From Termitomyces sp. T153 (lineage: Eukaryota; Basidiomycota; Agaricomycetes; Agaricales; Lyophyllaceae), in the NCBI GenBank assembly GCA_018296165.2, contig JACKQL020000103.1, forward strand, positions 1 through 64,000: a DNA stretch of 64,000 bases, given 5' to 3'. The notes beneath the pieces were generated by a model. That model ran no database searches and had not been told where the DNA came from. It saw only the letters and a program-made list of their open reading frames with translations. The position numbers were made by a program, and so were the translations under genes. This document shows positions 1 through 10,671 of this stretch, in pieces (position 1 is the stretch's first letter; each line of letters starts with the position of its first letter).

Positions 1-1942
1 ATTAAAGTCTCACTTCACACACCCAGGAACAACAAAGAAGCATTGGAAAGTACAAAAATATACAATACAAGGCGGGACAGGGCAACGAACTCAAAGACGA
101 CAAGAAGTGGGGCCCAACCGCCTCCTCACTCTTTCCCCAGAACCCCCACCATCCCTACCCCCAAGTCAATCTCCATCTGGGCCTGCACCACCGCCAAGAC
201 CTCTGCCAGCCCCGGCAAAGCCTCCTCCGTGTCCGCTGCCACTTCCCACCACAACCCCAGGGCCACTGCATTACACTGTTGATGCCCTGCCAGCAACCTC
301 CCCACCCTCGCCATCCCCTGCTGCAACTCTAGAGGCTGACCCACAGGCATCTGTGCCAACCCATCTTGGATCGATGCAAACGCTGCAGAGGCACCATCCA
401 AGAGAACCTGGTGCTCCCACACCCAACCTGACCCCAAACACGATCCATTTAGTAACAGGCAGAGGATTGGGCATGACACTTACAAAGGATCCCCACACGC
501 CCCAAAGTGGCCTCATTGGCCAGCCAATCCTCCCTCCGCCTTGCTACCTCCAACTCTGCCTGCAGCAAACAACCCTCTGGTGCCATTTCCCGCTCCTCCA
601 CCTCCTCCATAGGCTGTGCCTCCCACTGCGTTGGACACTCCCACAAGCCCCATATCTCTGGCGCTCACTCCAGCACCACTTGCACCGAGGTATTCCATGC
701 CCACTCCAACGCCTCCTTCTCCACCCGCACCATGTCTCAATCCTACCTCACCTGTCAAAGCTCCCCCTCCCATGCTGTCAACACCGCCATTAGCACCTCC
801 ACCTGCTTGTGAAGGAAGACCTCTGTGATCAAAGGCGGGGGCTCCAGAGAACTTGATGCCTGTCCCAAGGCCACATCCAGGGTAGGAGAGTAAACACAAA
901 ATCCTGGAGGACCTGCCATCAGCTTGTGCCCCCACGGCCTCTTGCTGGGCCCCGCCCCTGATGGCGGGGAGGCTCTCCGCTTCCCACAGTCTGCCACCAA
1001 GGACACCCCCTCCCTCTGCCCATCCTGCAGAGGCCCCACCTGCTCCACAGACTGCTCCGTGCTCCCCTCCCCCAACATCTGGGTCTTCCACGCCTCGCCC
1101 AGCTGACTCCACACCCAGTCCTTGTCCCACCCCTGCTCCATGGCAACGCATGCTGCTCACCACTCCAACAAGATCAAGCACTTCTCATGGCTTGCGCAAC
1201 ATGGAAGGTAAATGGAAGTGTCACGCCGCGAGCCCATGGAGGGCGCATCAAAGACGCAGGCCTCGCCCTGCCACGCACAGAGAACACACTGAGAACAACA
1301 GATCAGCACATGCAACAAAGGAGAACTCAAAGACTCACCAGGGCCTTGTTTTGGCACTGTTCCAGCATCAGGGGGCCCCGAGCCTGTGCTAATGCCCTTG
1401 CAAACTCCTCTGCCATCACCTCCGCCTGAGGGATTTGCCGCAATGGTGGAACCCCTTCCACATCCCCTGCTGCCAATCAGGGCACTGCGGGACAAAATTT
1501 GGCCCGCCTAGGAACCCCCAGGGAACCCACCACCACCATGGACAACTCTGCAAAACTCTGTCAGCCACCCCGAAGAAACAAGTCAATGCTGCTCACAACT
1601 CCGGTATATTGCACCAGCTCAGCACCGACGCTCAAACTCCTCCCCCTTGCTGTTGTACACAATCACCACGTCCATGTCTGAAATCAATGGGGCAGGGGAA
1701 GTGGCTGAGTAACTGGGAGAGGACATGACAAAGGATTTGAGAAGCCCCGGGGTACGTCCAAGGCTTTTTAATTGATTAGGAAGAACCCCCTGATGAAGTG
1801 GCAGCCACACTTTGACTTTGCCTTCCACGCTGCCGTCACTTGCTGCAGATTGATCAATATTACTGGGCTTCAACTCCCATGCCCTGCCAATCCCCGACCC
1901 GCTCCCCATGTCTCGAGGGTCTCGATGCTGAAGGGGGGGTGA
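1..1942 (+). mobile_element. Internal region of family-A LTR retrotransposon, left end outside window
   Basis: This GC-rich stretch leads directly into the LTR at 1943. The last bases before the LTR are a purine run (seven G, then TGA), which is the usual position of the polypurine tract, so the element reads left to right. I find no reverse transcriptase, RNase H or integrase motif here. The plus strand gives only proline-rich low-complexity reading. The minus strand (about 1141 down to 126) gives a more protein-like but broken reading with Glu/Arg-rich helical stretches, which may be an antisense ORF or chance. A non-coding derivative (LARD-like) or a very decayed pol end are both possible. 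CpG content is high, unlike the transposons at 20-55 kb, suggesting a younger insertion. Confidence 0.5.
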
Positions 1943-4063
1943 TGTCATGACCTGTTCCCTGAAGCCCCACACATCACCCAACAAACCCCCATCCCCCTGG
2001 AACCTCCCCCAATGCTTTGTCAAACTCCCCCAGCACTCCGCGCCTACTCTGGCTAACCCCGACACATTCTCAGCTAACTCTGATGGCTGCCTGGCCAACT
2101 CCGACGTCTTCCCTGCAGCCGCCGGTGCTTCCCCTGGACTTCCTGAGCCCCTGGGACCACTCCCCCGGCATGCCTGACCCCATTACATGTCATCAACTCA
2201 ACACCCTGGCTCCCCCAACTTACCCTGGGGTATCACAACAACCTCGGAATGGACCGCGTCACAATTGATCCCATCAACATATCAATGCGGCCTGCCCTCT
2301 GGTCATAACTGACACCCGTCAACTCTGTTGAGCTTGTCAGGTTCTGCTGACGATGGGGGCTCAGCTACACTGGCGAGTCCTTACTAGGCGGACGCGATGT
2401 CCTGCGCTTATAACCAAGCGTCTGGTATTGACGTGGAGGGACTTGTGAGGGGGAGCTAGGGGTGGTCCGAGCAAGTCCGGAGCAGCTCAGAGGCGTCTAA
2501 GATCAAGTATACTCGTCATTGAACCTGGGCGGGTGTTGGAGCAAGTTTGTGGGCGTGCAATTAGAATGCGGGGTAATTGGAGGCTTTGCGGTTGATGGGG
2601 GTGGAGCCAGAGGTTTGACGGGAGATCACCAAGACGTGAGGTGTTCCCGGGCCGAGCAGGAGTGAGGTCCGGGGTTGTCATAGGAATGTTCGGGTCGTAG
2701 CGCGCGCGTGGAGTTCGTACTGTTGTTGGAGATGAAAGGAACTTAGGAAGATAAAGGAACTATACATGGTCGAGACGAGGTGGAGACAAGGCAAGACAAG
2801 ACAGAGAACAGAGATAGATTCAAAACTAAAAATAGAGACAGGGACAAGACAAAAGACAAGACATAGGAAATCGGTAAATGCAATATCAAGACTAAAGTAC
2901 TAGGGGTTCTTCTATGACTTATATACCTACTACTGGGCGGCTCTGGAGGGCAGAGGAGATGGCGGCGGCTTGACGGAACTGCGTAGAGTTGACAGTTGTT
3001 GGGTGCGATCTTGGAACGGGCCGCGGTGACATTCTGATGGGATCAGTTGGAAAGCGGATTGTTCCGGGGTTGGGGAAAGCCTCGGGAGTCCAGTGGAATT
3101 CAGGGGATGCATCAACTGCTGTGGAGAAGGCGTCGGAGTTGATCAAGGAGCCATCATGGTCTGCCAAAGAAGTGTCGGAGTTGCCCGAAGTGGGCATGGA
3201 GGGTTGGCAAGGGTTGGGGAGTTTGGTGGAGCATTGAAGGGGGGGGCTGGGGGTGGTGTCGGGGTCTAGGGAGCGGGTCGTGACAGAGCTCTGCCAAGCC
3301 CTGCCACCACAGCCAAGATCCCTGGAGCTCTTCAGTAGTCAGTATATAAGACATAGAGTAGCTTCTCGTACTCTAGTCTTGAGATTACCTATCTACTTAC
3401 CTATCTGGCCTGATGTGTTTCTGATTGTTTCTTCTTGTGTTTCGTGTTCCGTGTCTCATTTTCCTTATTCTCAGTCTCCCAGTCTTATCTCGTCTTTATT
3501 CCATTTTTGTTTTGTTATCATTCCATGTCTCTGCCTGAATCTATTCCCATTCTCATCTTGTCTTTGTCTCATTTTGTTCAATTCCGTCTCATCTCGTTCG
3601 ACTCCATCTCGTCTTGTTTGATTCTGTCTATCGTGCTCAAGTCCTCTCAACCATAACGCCCTCACAAACTCTGCAATTACAATTACAAACCTCCGACACT
3701 CTTTCACCAACTCCGGACCTCGCTACATGCTCAGCTCCAAACCCTATCAATCCCCATTGATCCCCCATCAGAACTCCAGTTCTGCTCCCATCATTTGCAT
3801 AGCCTCTGCCTCCTCCGCACCTGCAATACTCACACACAGACTTATGCCTGAACCCTGCCAAGCCCATTCCCCATCCCCGCAACTCATCCTCTACTCCTCC
3901 GGACCACCCCGGACTTGCTCGGACCAACCTCCACCAACTATCCTCACAAGTCCCCAATGTCTGGAACACCTCCGAGTGCCCGGTTGTCAGTGCAGGGAAT
4001 CACGTCTGCCTAGTAAGGACTCGCCCAGTGTAGCTGAGCCCCCATGGTCAGCGGAACCTGACA
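1943..4063 (+). mobile_element. 3' LTR of family-A element, interrupted by a nested LTR
   Basis: The LTR begins TGTCATGACC and ends AACCTGACA. Removing the nested LTR at 2335-3285 and one 5-bp duplicate leaves about 1165 bp, matching the 1143-bp copy at 19150-20292, which is its reverse complement in layout. The part after the nested insert carries a TATATAAG box near 3343, followed by a long pyrimidine-rich leader with many GTCTC/TCTTG words (about 3420-3640). That fits a promoter and transcript start inside the LTR and supports the plus orientation. The bases after 4063 (AATAC) belong to a Helitron-like sequence, so this element inserted into a Helitron copy; its 5' LTR lies outside the window. 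Confidence 0.85.
2335..3285 (-). mobile_element. Solo LTR, family A, nested in LTR 1943-4063
   Basis: The insert runs from TGTCAGGTTC to GGGTCGTGACA and is flanked on both sides by the exact 5-bp target duplication GAGCT (2330-2334 and 3286-3290). The bases outside the duplicates join into the same sequence as the uninterrupted LTR at 19150-20292 around its 19880-19920 part. It reads opposite to the host LTR. At 951 bp it is shorter than the other family-A copies. No internal region is present, so it is the product of LTR-LTR recombination. It keeps many CpG sites and is therefore probably young. Confidence 0.93.
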
Positions 4064-4935
4064 AATACTGTGGTTGTTCCACCACTTCATTTTGGGCCTG
4101 GGGATATGGGATCTGGGGGTATGGGATCTGAGGTTTTGAGGCTTGGAAATAACCACCAATCTATAGCCACTACTTCTAGCTCTTCAGGAAGACCTATAAG
4201 CCAGCCAGCTGATGATGATGATCCATTTTCTATGGTGATTCCTGAAACTGTTTTCCTTGAAGGATGGAATGTTCCTTTAAAGAATCCCATTCCTAGAATG
4301 GTGCCTCCTCCATCTGCTCCATGTGTAAAATAGATAGAATTGATGAGGAAAATAGATTTTCACATGTCCAGTATAGTAAGTTGAAGGAGACAGATAAGTG
4401 ATGCATAATAAATCTTGATTTGATAGAATATAGATAGAATATTTAGAATATTGAAAGGGATTTATTAAAGCAAAATTACCACTTCTCATGTGACTTCCTG
4501 AAAGAATCAAGTTAAAAATCTTGGAAAACTTATGAAGAAAAAGCTTTATTTGACTGAACAAAATAAAATTGAAATTATAGTAAAAACCTACATCTACTGA
4601 CAGAGATGGCACTACAAGCACATTGATTGAAAGAAGAAAGACTCAAGTTGGGATGGTAAGAAAGATAAGTGGAAAAACTCCATTTATCTGACAATCTTGG
4701 TTATTCATTGAGGAACTCTGATGAATAAAAGTCAATGACCCCGGTGGCCAAAGTGAGATTGGGTCTGGATCTCAGCATTGAGTTAAAAAAATACCTAACT
4801 GAACAGAGTGAGGTTGGGTCTGGATCTCAGCATTGACTTAGAATATTGAAGACCTAACTGAATCAAGTCAGGTTGGATCTGGGTATTAGCAAGAGATACA
4901 GGCCCGTGCCCAAGGCACAACCATAGCTCATAAGA
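4064..4935 (+). mobile_element. Non-autonomous Helitron remnant
   Basis: The first ~270 bp (4064-4330) match the start of the autonomous Helitron gene near 24889-25160, including an IPETV..EGW and NPIPRMVPPP peptide reading at about 4230-4315. The last ~190 bp (about 4745-4930) match the Helitron 3' end near 31090-31257: roughly three monomers of the 59-bp repeat, a GTGCC/GGCAC stem, then CATAGCT. Between them is about 400 bp of AT-rich sequence that I cannot match to the autonomous copy. The whole RepHel body is missing, so this copy depends on an autonomous partner. Its upstream part was displaced by the LTR element ending at 4063. Confidence 0.72.
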
Positions 4936-5253
4936 CTGGTCCACAATCAATCATCGGCGATTACCGATCAAAGAAGATGCTTGATAACGTGGGCAGATTG
5001 GGTATCCAAGTGTTTTACAGAGGGGACAGATCGTTTCATTTCCAGTTTAAAAAGATCTCCACAACGACCAAAAAAATACAAAAAGGAACTTCAGAATACA
5101 TTTACAAGAGATATCAGCTTAATTGGTTAAGGGATCTATACAGTATTGATAAAATCCAGTCATCCGAATTTTAATAATATCATATCTGGCCGCAGCGATG
5201 GGTACGGTATGATCGGAGTTTGACTTCTTTTTCTTCTCGGACACCTCAACACC
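4936..5253. other. Upstream region of the SAP-like gene
   Basis: This is the step from transposon to gene island. I see no gene in it. A pyrimidine run (5223-5240) lies shortly before the start codon, as is common in fungal promoters. No clear TATA box was found. Confidence 0.4.
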
Positions 5254-6521
5254 ATGGCCAATTTTCCTTGGGACAAGTTAAAAGCAGAGACACTACGATC
5301 CATATGTTCCGATTTGGGCTATTCTCGGCTGTTCTACACGAAGGAGGTAATGTTGAGCCTTCTCAAAGTGGTGCAAGAATCGGGCTGTACGTTTCTATAT
5401 CAACTCACACAACGGTGTCACACACCCAAACTAACTTTTTTCTACTAGTAGAAAAATCTTTTGCTTACGAACAAGAAGTTTACGAGGTGAAAAAGGAAAA
5501 AAAGAAAAAGTTCGCACAGCCCCGTCCTGAAACCCCCTCGTCCGTCAAACGTACACGGGGCGCCTTGGTGGTCTCAGACTATGACACCCGACACAAACGA
5601 AAGAGAATTACAGATCCTGGGCCACGGCTCTCTCGACGCAAATCCGCGAGAGTCCTCACGGCTACCAGTGACGAACCTCAACTCAAACGTCATGCAAGAC
5701 CATCCAAGAGGAAAGCCAAAGCCGCATTCAAGACGAAGGTAGCTGCGCCTCCCTCTTCGACCCGACGCGAAGTATTTGACGGTATCCTGTTGAGTGCACC
5801 ACGTCCAACCTCCTATAGAGGGAAAGAAAACGCAGAGGAACACGACGAAGAGGGTGGTGATGAGGATGCTGAGGGCGATGTGGACATGGAGCATGAGGAT
5901 AACAGTCTGATTCCAGACACACAAGTTGAATCTTCTCTTGCCAGCTCAAACAAAGGTGTGTGTTAGTTGGGTCCTCCCCCACCCTGTCATTTGTACCAAC
6001 CCTCACTTCTGACAACAGAAAACGAATTCATCACTGACGAATCAAGCCACACGGAGCCTTCAGAAGATCAACAGGTTCCAGATGAGCCTGTCAGCGGTAA
6101 GAGTATATCTTTCCTGCCTTCTATCTTCTTTCCTGTTCTCAACTGCTTGTTTGTAGATGATTGCAGGCCTTCCGGTACCTCCATTTCTTCCACGATCCGC
6201 AACCAATTGCTCATGAGCTTCAGTTCTCGGAAACATGATGCAGCAACAAACGGAGGCACATCCCGAAGCGACGATGCTTCCGGTGGGTGAGGAAGTTACG
6301 GAAGGGTGGCCAGCGGTCGCGTCGGGCATGGGGCCGCCGGGTCCAGCGGAACAAGGGATTTCCGCGGTGGAGATTCACCAGGTCTATCCACCTGGCCAGT
6401 TGACAGCGGTATGTCTATCACCTGCTTTATCATGTAACCTATAATGATACTTCTTTGTTCTTAGGAGGATGAGAATAATGTTGAGGAGGTTTTGAGAGCT
6501 GTGGCTGCCAACGGACTCTGA
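5254..6521 (+). CDS. SAP-like domain protein, probably nuclear, unknown function
   Basis: Proposed exons are 5254-5386, 5449-5955, 6019-6096, 6157-6174, 6221-6408 and 6465-6521 (about 326 aa). Introns have GT..AG borders and keep frame. The 18-nt exon may instead be part of one longer intron 6097-6220, giving about 320 aa. The start sits in a good context (CACCATGG). Residues 1-45 read WDKLKAETLRSICSDLGY and onward, resembling the SAP/HeH helix-extension-helix fold that binds DNA or RNA. Residues ~55-170 are strongly basic with KRKR-type clusters (nuclear localisation likely), followed by an acidic Glu/Asp tract (~195-225) and a Pro/Gly-rich stretch near the end. Paralogue or chromatin role is inference. 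The gene converges on the S9 peptidase gene, whose stop is only ~100 bp away. Confidence 0.72.
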
Positions 6522-6621
6522 CATTCATGTACATATTGTTCAATCTTATCAGTTGTCGAGATTCCATGGTAAAACCTGGAGAGATCAAAGTGATTTCGTG
6601 ATAGTATGACACCGTGTTTAA

Positions 6622-8806
6622 TTAGCTCTTTAGTCCAAGGACACGCTTGTAGAATCCCAATTCCCTTTCCAATGCATCTATAATGGTCTCTGCCTGTCGC
6701 CAGCCATGCCCTTCGCCTTGGTACAACTTGTACTCGATAACACCGCCCTTTTCTGCCACTTTCTCGCAGATGAGCTCGGCCTGTTCCTTCGGCACCACCC
6801 TATCAATTTCGCCTTGCAGTATCTAGAACATCTATGAGTAACCGAAATGCAGACGAAATTACTCTCCATACCAGAAGCGGTGCGACAATCCTATCCGCGT
6901 GATTAACAGGTGATCTATCTCTATATAACTCTGGAACCTGAGCCGACATGCCGCCGAGCAGTTTTTCAAGCTGCCGCGACTCAAATTTATGTGTATGCGC
7001 CTCCAGCGGTAACAGATCCGAAATACCAAATGAAGCTGCGCCAGCAGCGAAAGTCGTCACGTCCGGCGCATTTGCCAGGGTACCGAGTACTGTATACCCT
7101 CCCGCAGAGCGTCCACGGATGACAAGGCGCTTGGGATCGACAAGGTTGTATGGCTCGCTTGAGATGATCTGTGCTGCCCTGATACAATCGTCCGAGTCGA
7201 CGATACCCCATTTACCATCGAGACGGCGGATATACTCACGACCGTACCCCGAAGATCCGCCGTAGTTTACAGCAAGCCTGCAGGCAAGTTAGCTGGGGGA
7301 TAGACCCAACGAGAGATGTACGCACCATGCCCATCCACGAGAGGTAAAATATTGTGTTGTCCAGCTTAAATTTTGCATAGCGATTGCAGTTGGGCCTCCA
7401 TGAGCTAGCACAACACACGGTGGACGCTCCCCGAGAACGCTGGAACCTAAATAATCTGGGTTCTTCGGCGGGTGATAAACGACATGGACAAGCTCTCCAT
7501 TGGGCGCTTCAAGCGACATGGGCTTAGGGACAGAAATAAAGTCGCTAGAGAATTCGGGGACGGGAGCAGGCTTGAGCACGGTGAACCTCGTACCAAAAGT
7601 ATCGTCTAGAGTGAGTTTGACGACACTCAACCCCTCGTCAACTTTCTCACCGGAAAAGATGATCTCGCGTGCCTTACGAGACAGAGACCAGATATTCTCG
7701 ACAACAACAAAAGGAGTTTCAATAGTCCGTGGTGGTGACCCTCCTGTAAGATCGACTATGTCCAGACCATTCCGACCATCCTTTGTGGTAATGAACACAG
7801 CAAGCCCGCCTTTCTCGTCCACTATCGCATAAGGGTGGGTCTGTAACAGCCATCCAGGTGACCCAAATTCATACTGAATGGGCTTAGGAAACAGGGCGGT
7901 AGCTTTGCCATTCTGGTACATCCATGGGTTGATGTACCCAGACTCGTCTGAAGTGAACACGAGAGTATCGTTATTTGCCCATGAAGGGTACACAGCGCTA
8001 ATCTTGAGCGCCTCTCCTGCGACATGAGCGAAGTTTTTCAGAGATAGCCCATCGTAGGACCTAATGACGACATCCGCGATATAGACGTGCGATCCTTCCC
8101 ATGGCATGTCCGGATGAGACCATTGCTGCCAGGCAAGGCGTGTGCCATCAGGGGAGAACTTGGGCGAGGCATAAAAATCCGCGCCTGAGATAAGAGGATG
8201 GACGGTCTTGGCGACAGTGTTGATGACACAGAGAGTATTGACAATAGCAGACGGTTCATCAATGGTGTGATCCTCTAGAATTGAGACGAGAAGATGTGTG
8301 TGGATAGGGTGAACATTGAAATCTGCGAAACGATGGACTTTGTTCTCTGTTTCATTCGATCTTCAGTACGATAGATCATCGAATGACGAGAGGGCAACAG
8401 ATTACCAGGAGTAACAGCTTCAGGACTACCTCCTTCTTTCAAACGATACACCCGCCCATCGACTAAGTTCGAAAAGTATAGAGTTTCGCCATAGGCGATA
8501 GCTGCACCACCGCCATATTCATGGACCCCCGTTCGCACATTCCAATCCTTGCTGGGAGTGAGATCCGTGCCACTTGGGGTATCGATGATGGTGATTCGGC
8601 CGCCTTCAGATGGTCTCGCCTCGAGGTGATAGAGTTTGGAACTAATGGGATCTACAACAAGTCCACTAAGAGGAAGAACCTAAGAGACCGTCTGTCGATG
8701 ACTGCATATAACGGACTGAATCAGCGCAATTACTGACACCTTTCGTAATCATCTCAGCGGTCATTGGAGAAGACCACGTTCCGTAGGGCGCGCTTTGAGG
8801 GGGCAT
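6622..8806 (-). CDS. S9 family serine peptidase (prolyl oligopeptidase / acylaminoacyl peptidase-like)
   Basis: Exons (minus) are 8806-8738, 8679-8406, 8346-7326, 7277-6872 and 6822-6622. They sum to 1971 nt, a 656-aa protein. Introns are 48-59 nt with GT..AG ends; the first donor is GTCAGT. The N-terminal ~400 residues read as beta-propeller repeats (SPKFSPDGTRLAW, TSDESGYINPW). The C-terminal alpha/beta hydrolase carries the catalytic serine in GRSAGGY (near 7107), the acid in GEIDRVVP and the histidine in GEGHGW, in the usual order, plus the oxyanion region HGGPT. Family knowledge: these enzymes cleave short peptides or blocked N-termini, usually in the cytosol; no signal peptide is visible, which agrees. 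The length fits the family. No internal stop was found, so the gene looks intact. Exact substrate cannot be told. Confidence 0.9.
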
Positions 8807-10481
8807 GGAAATGAAAGTAAAGGTTTGAGAAGCGTCTCGGAGTCACGGTCTTCCGTTGGTCATCAGTGCTGCATCAACATCAAGTTTGACTGTCATTCCA
8901 GGGTGTCCCGATGAGAAAAGATGACCACAAAGTGAGACAAGGGTCCGAACAGGTGTCAAATGGCAGGTCGGCATTTGGCGAGCATGCAAGACGCGTGACG
9001 TACCAACGAATGCGAGCGTCCCCCGTCCAAGCAAGACCATATTGTATCAAAAAGGCAATCGCTACATAATTAAAGATGTACATACATTATTAAATAATTA
9101 ATTCCCCTTTTGACTTGTTGAATCCGCTGCCCGCTGCTCGTCAACTGCTCCCATGTCGACGGCTGAATCTGTGTCCAGAAACCTTCCATATCTCCTCTGA
9201 GACCATTTGGACGTGATCTTTGAAGGACACCAGTGTGTCAAAACTAGCCTTATATGCTCCAAAGAACTTGATTCGTGTATTCATTCAAAACTCAGTAGCT
9301 GGCTTCAAAAAACTCTTCCGCACTCCTAAAGGTCTGACAGTATCATTAAGTATATCCATTATACGAGATTGGCACTCTTACATTAAATTTATCATCTCCT
9401 ACTTCATCATTACCTCTCTCCTGAACTGTCATCAACTTGGGCAGTTTCCTCGCCTCGTTGCCGTTTTGATGGGGGTAAATCACTCAATCTTGTTGAGACG
9501 CGTCATGGAGCCATTTGTTCTCTTTGTTTGCATTCTGGATCGCTGTGTGTTTTTTGTACTTTGATAATACGCGTTGTTGTTGTCGTTGCACGCGTTTGGT
9601 AGCCCTATCCTGTTGTTGACAATGGTCACAGTTTTTCTACAGAGAATTATCTGGGAGTTCTTGATGGCACTAAGTCTTGCCACAAATTCGGGGAGACATC
9701 CTTGTAGAGGGCAATGGCTACTCGAGATGATATGACGTTACAAACTGTGTACTGATGAGATCAATATTTCAATGGTCAACAGACGTGTAATTTCACGTTC
9801 TGCATACACATGATTGTGAGACATTTTCTTATTTAGGGAATGTCAGTGTGGGGGAGAATTGGGCGAGGCTGCGAGCACAGTATGCATGCGAAATCAAGTG
9901 AAAGAGATACATAAGAGATATCCATGCCCGAAGTCAGAATCCTTGATCAACACTCCTTTATGGCATCTACTCCGTATAAAAGGCGTATAAAAGATAACTT
10001 AATTATGTCTATCTCTTGACTTACGTTGCGAAGAGTAGTGACAGGCTGATTTCATGAGCTCAGTAAACCATCTGAGTCGCAGGAATCGGGATGAACCTTC
10101 AGGCCTTCAGGTGTCTATGGGCGTATGCACAACTTGTTAGCCAGCCTCCTCCCCTACACAAATAAGGAACAGTTGATTGCGGCGGAGACCTAAACCGTGC
10201 TCACACATATGCATCCTCGTCCTTGATGATGTTGAAAGTGTGGGTTGTTCTGACCTTGTTCTGATCTCTACAATTTATTTTACTAATGTCCTGACGACGT
10301 TGAACTAGCTCGAGGTCTGTTTCCTTGTAGGTCCGATTTGCAGGCGCCAGCAATAAGATATTGTTCTTGTTCTCTGATTGTACTGTTGTATTCAAGCAGC
10401 CGTCTCTTTCCGACCAATTGTTTTTTGATCTCTCTTCGTCTTGAGCCCTAGATGGAAAAGCTTCGCAAGAGAACTCTCTCC
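8807..10481. other. Intergenic region, no supported gene
   Basis: Several open frames of 60-120 codons exist on both strands (for example 9220-9564 plus, 10201-10569 minus), but none shows a domain, a coherent intron structure or codon regularity. The latter overlaps the promoter of the next gene. CpG content is normal here. The first 200 bp upstream of 8806 should hold the S9 gene promoter; no clear TATA box was seen. Confidence 0.45.
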
Positions 10482-10490
10482 TATATATAA
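10482..10490 (+). promoter_or_regulatory. Candidate TATA box of first coiled-coil gene
   Basis: TATATATAA lies 190 bp before the proposed start codon at 10672. Short upstream ATGs (10504, 10558, 10570) fall between, so the leader would contain short upstream frames if transcription starts ~30 bp after this box. Confidence 0.45.
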
Positions 10491-10671
10491 ACCCTTTTCT
10501 GCCATGTTTTTCGTAACCTACCCTGCTCATCCTCACTGATACTACTTCTTGTCCTTTGGATGTATTCAATGCTATCTGATACTTTTGCTAAATGGTTCGA
10601 ACGCTGCTTTTCTAGCTAGTCATAACTGTTCAATCTTTCCGCTTAGGTCGCTGGCCCTATACTCCGCCGCA

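Noticed and set aside
107..1181. Long open frames on both strands, Pro-rich (+) and Gly/Ala-rich (-)
   Set aside because: GC-rich low-complexity reading inside an LTR element; no motif, and both strands are open at once.
3420..3640. Small T/C-rich ORFs near the end of the LTR
   Set aside because: Pyrimidine-rich LTR leader; the same frames recur in other LTR-A copies with different breaks.
9220..9564. 114-codon plus-strand frame
   Set aside because: Hydrophobic, irregular composition; no homology signal I can name, no supporting splice pattern.
10201..10569. 122-codon minus-strand frame
   Set aside because: Lies over the promoter and TATA box of the coiled-coil gene; no motif or intron signals.
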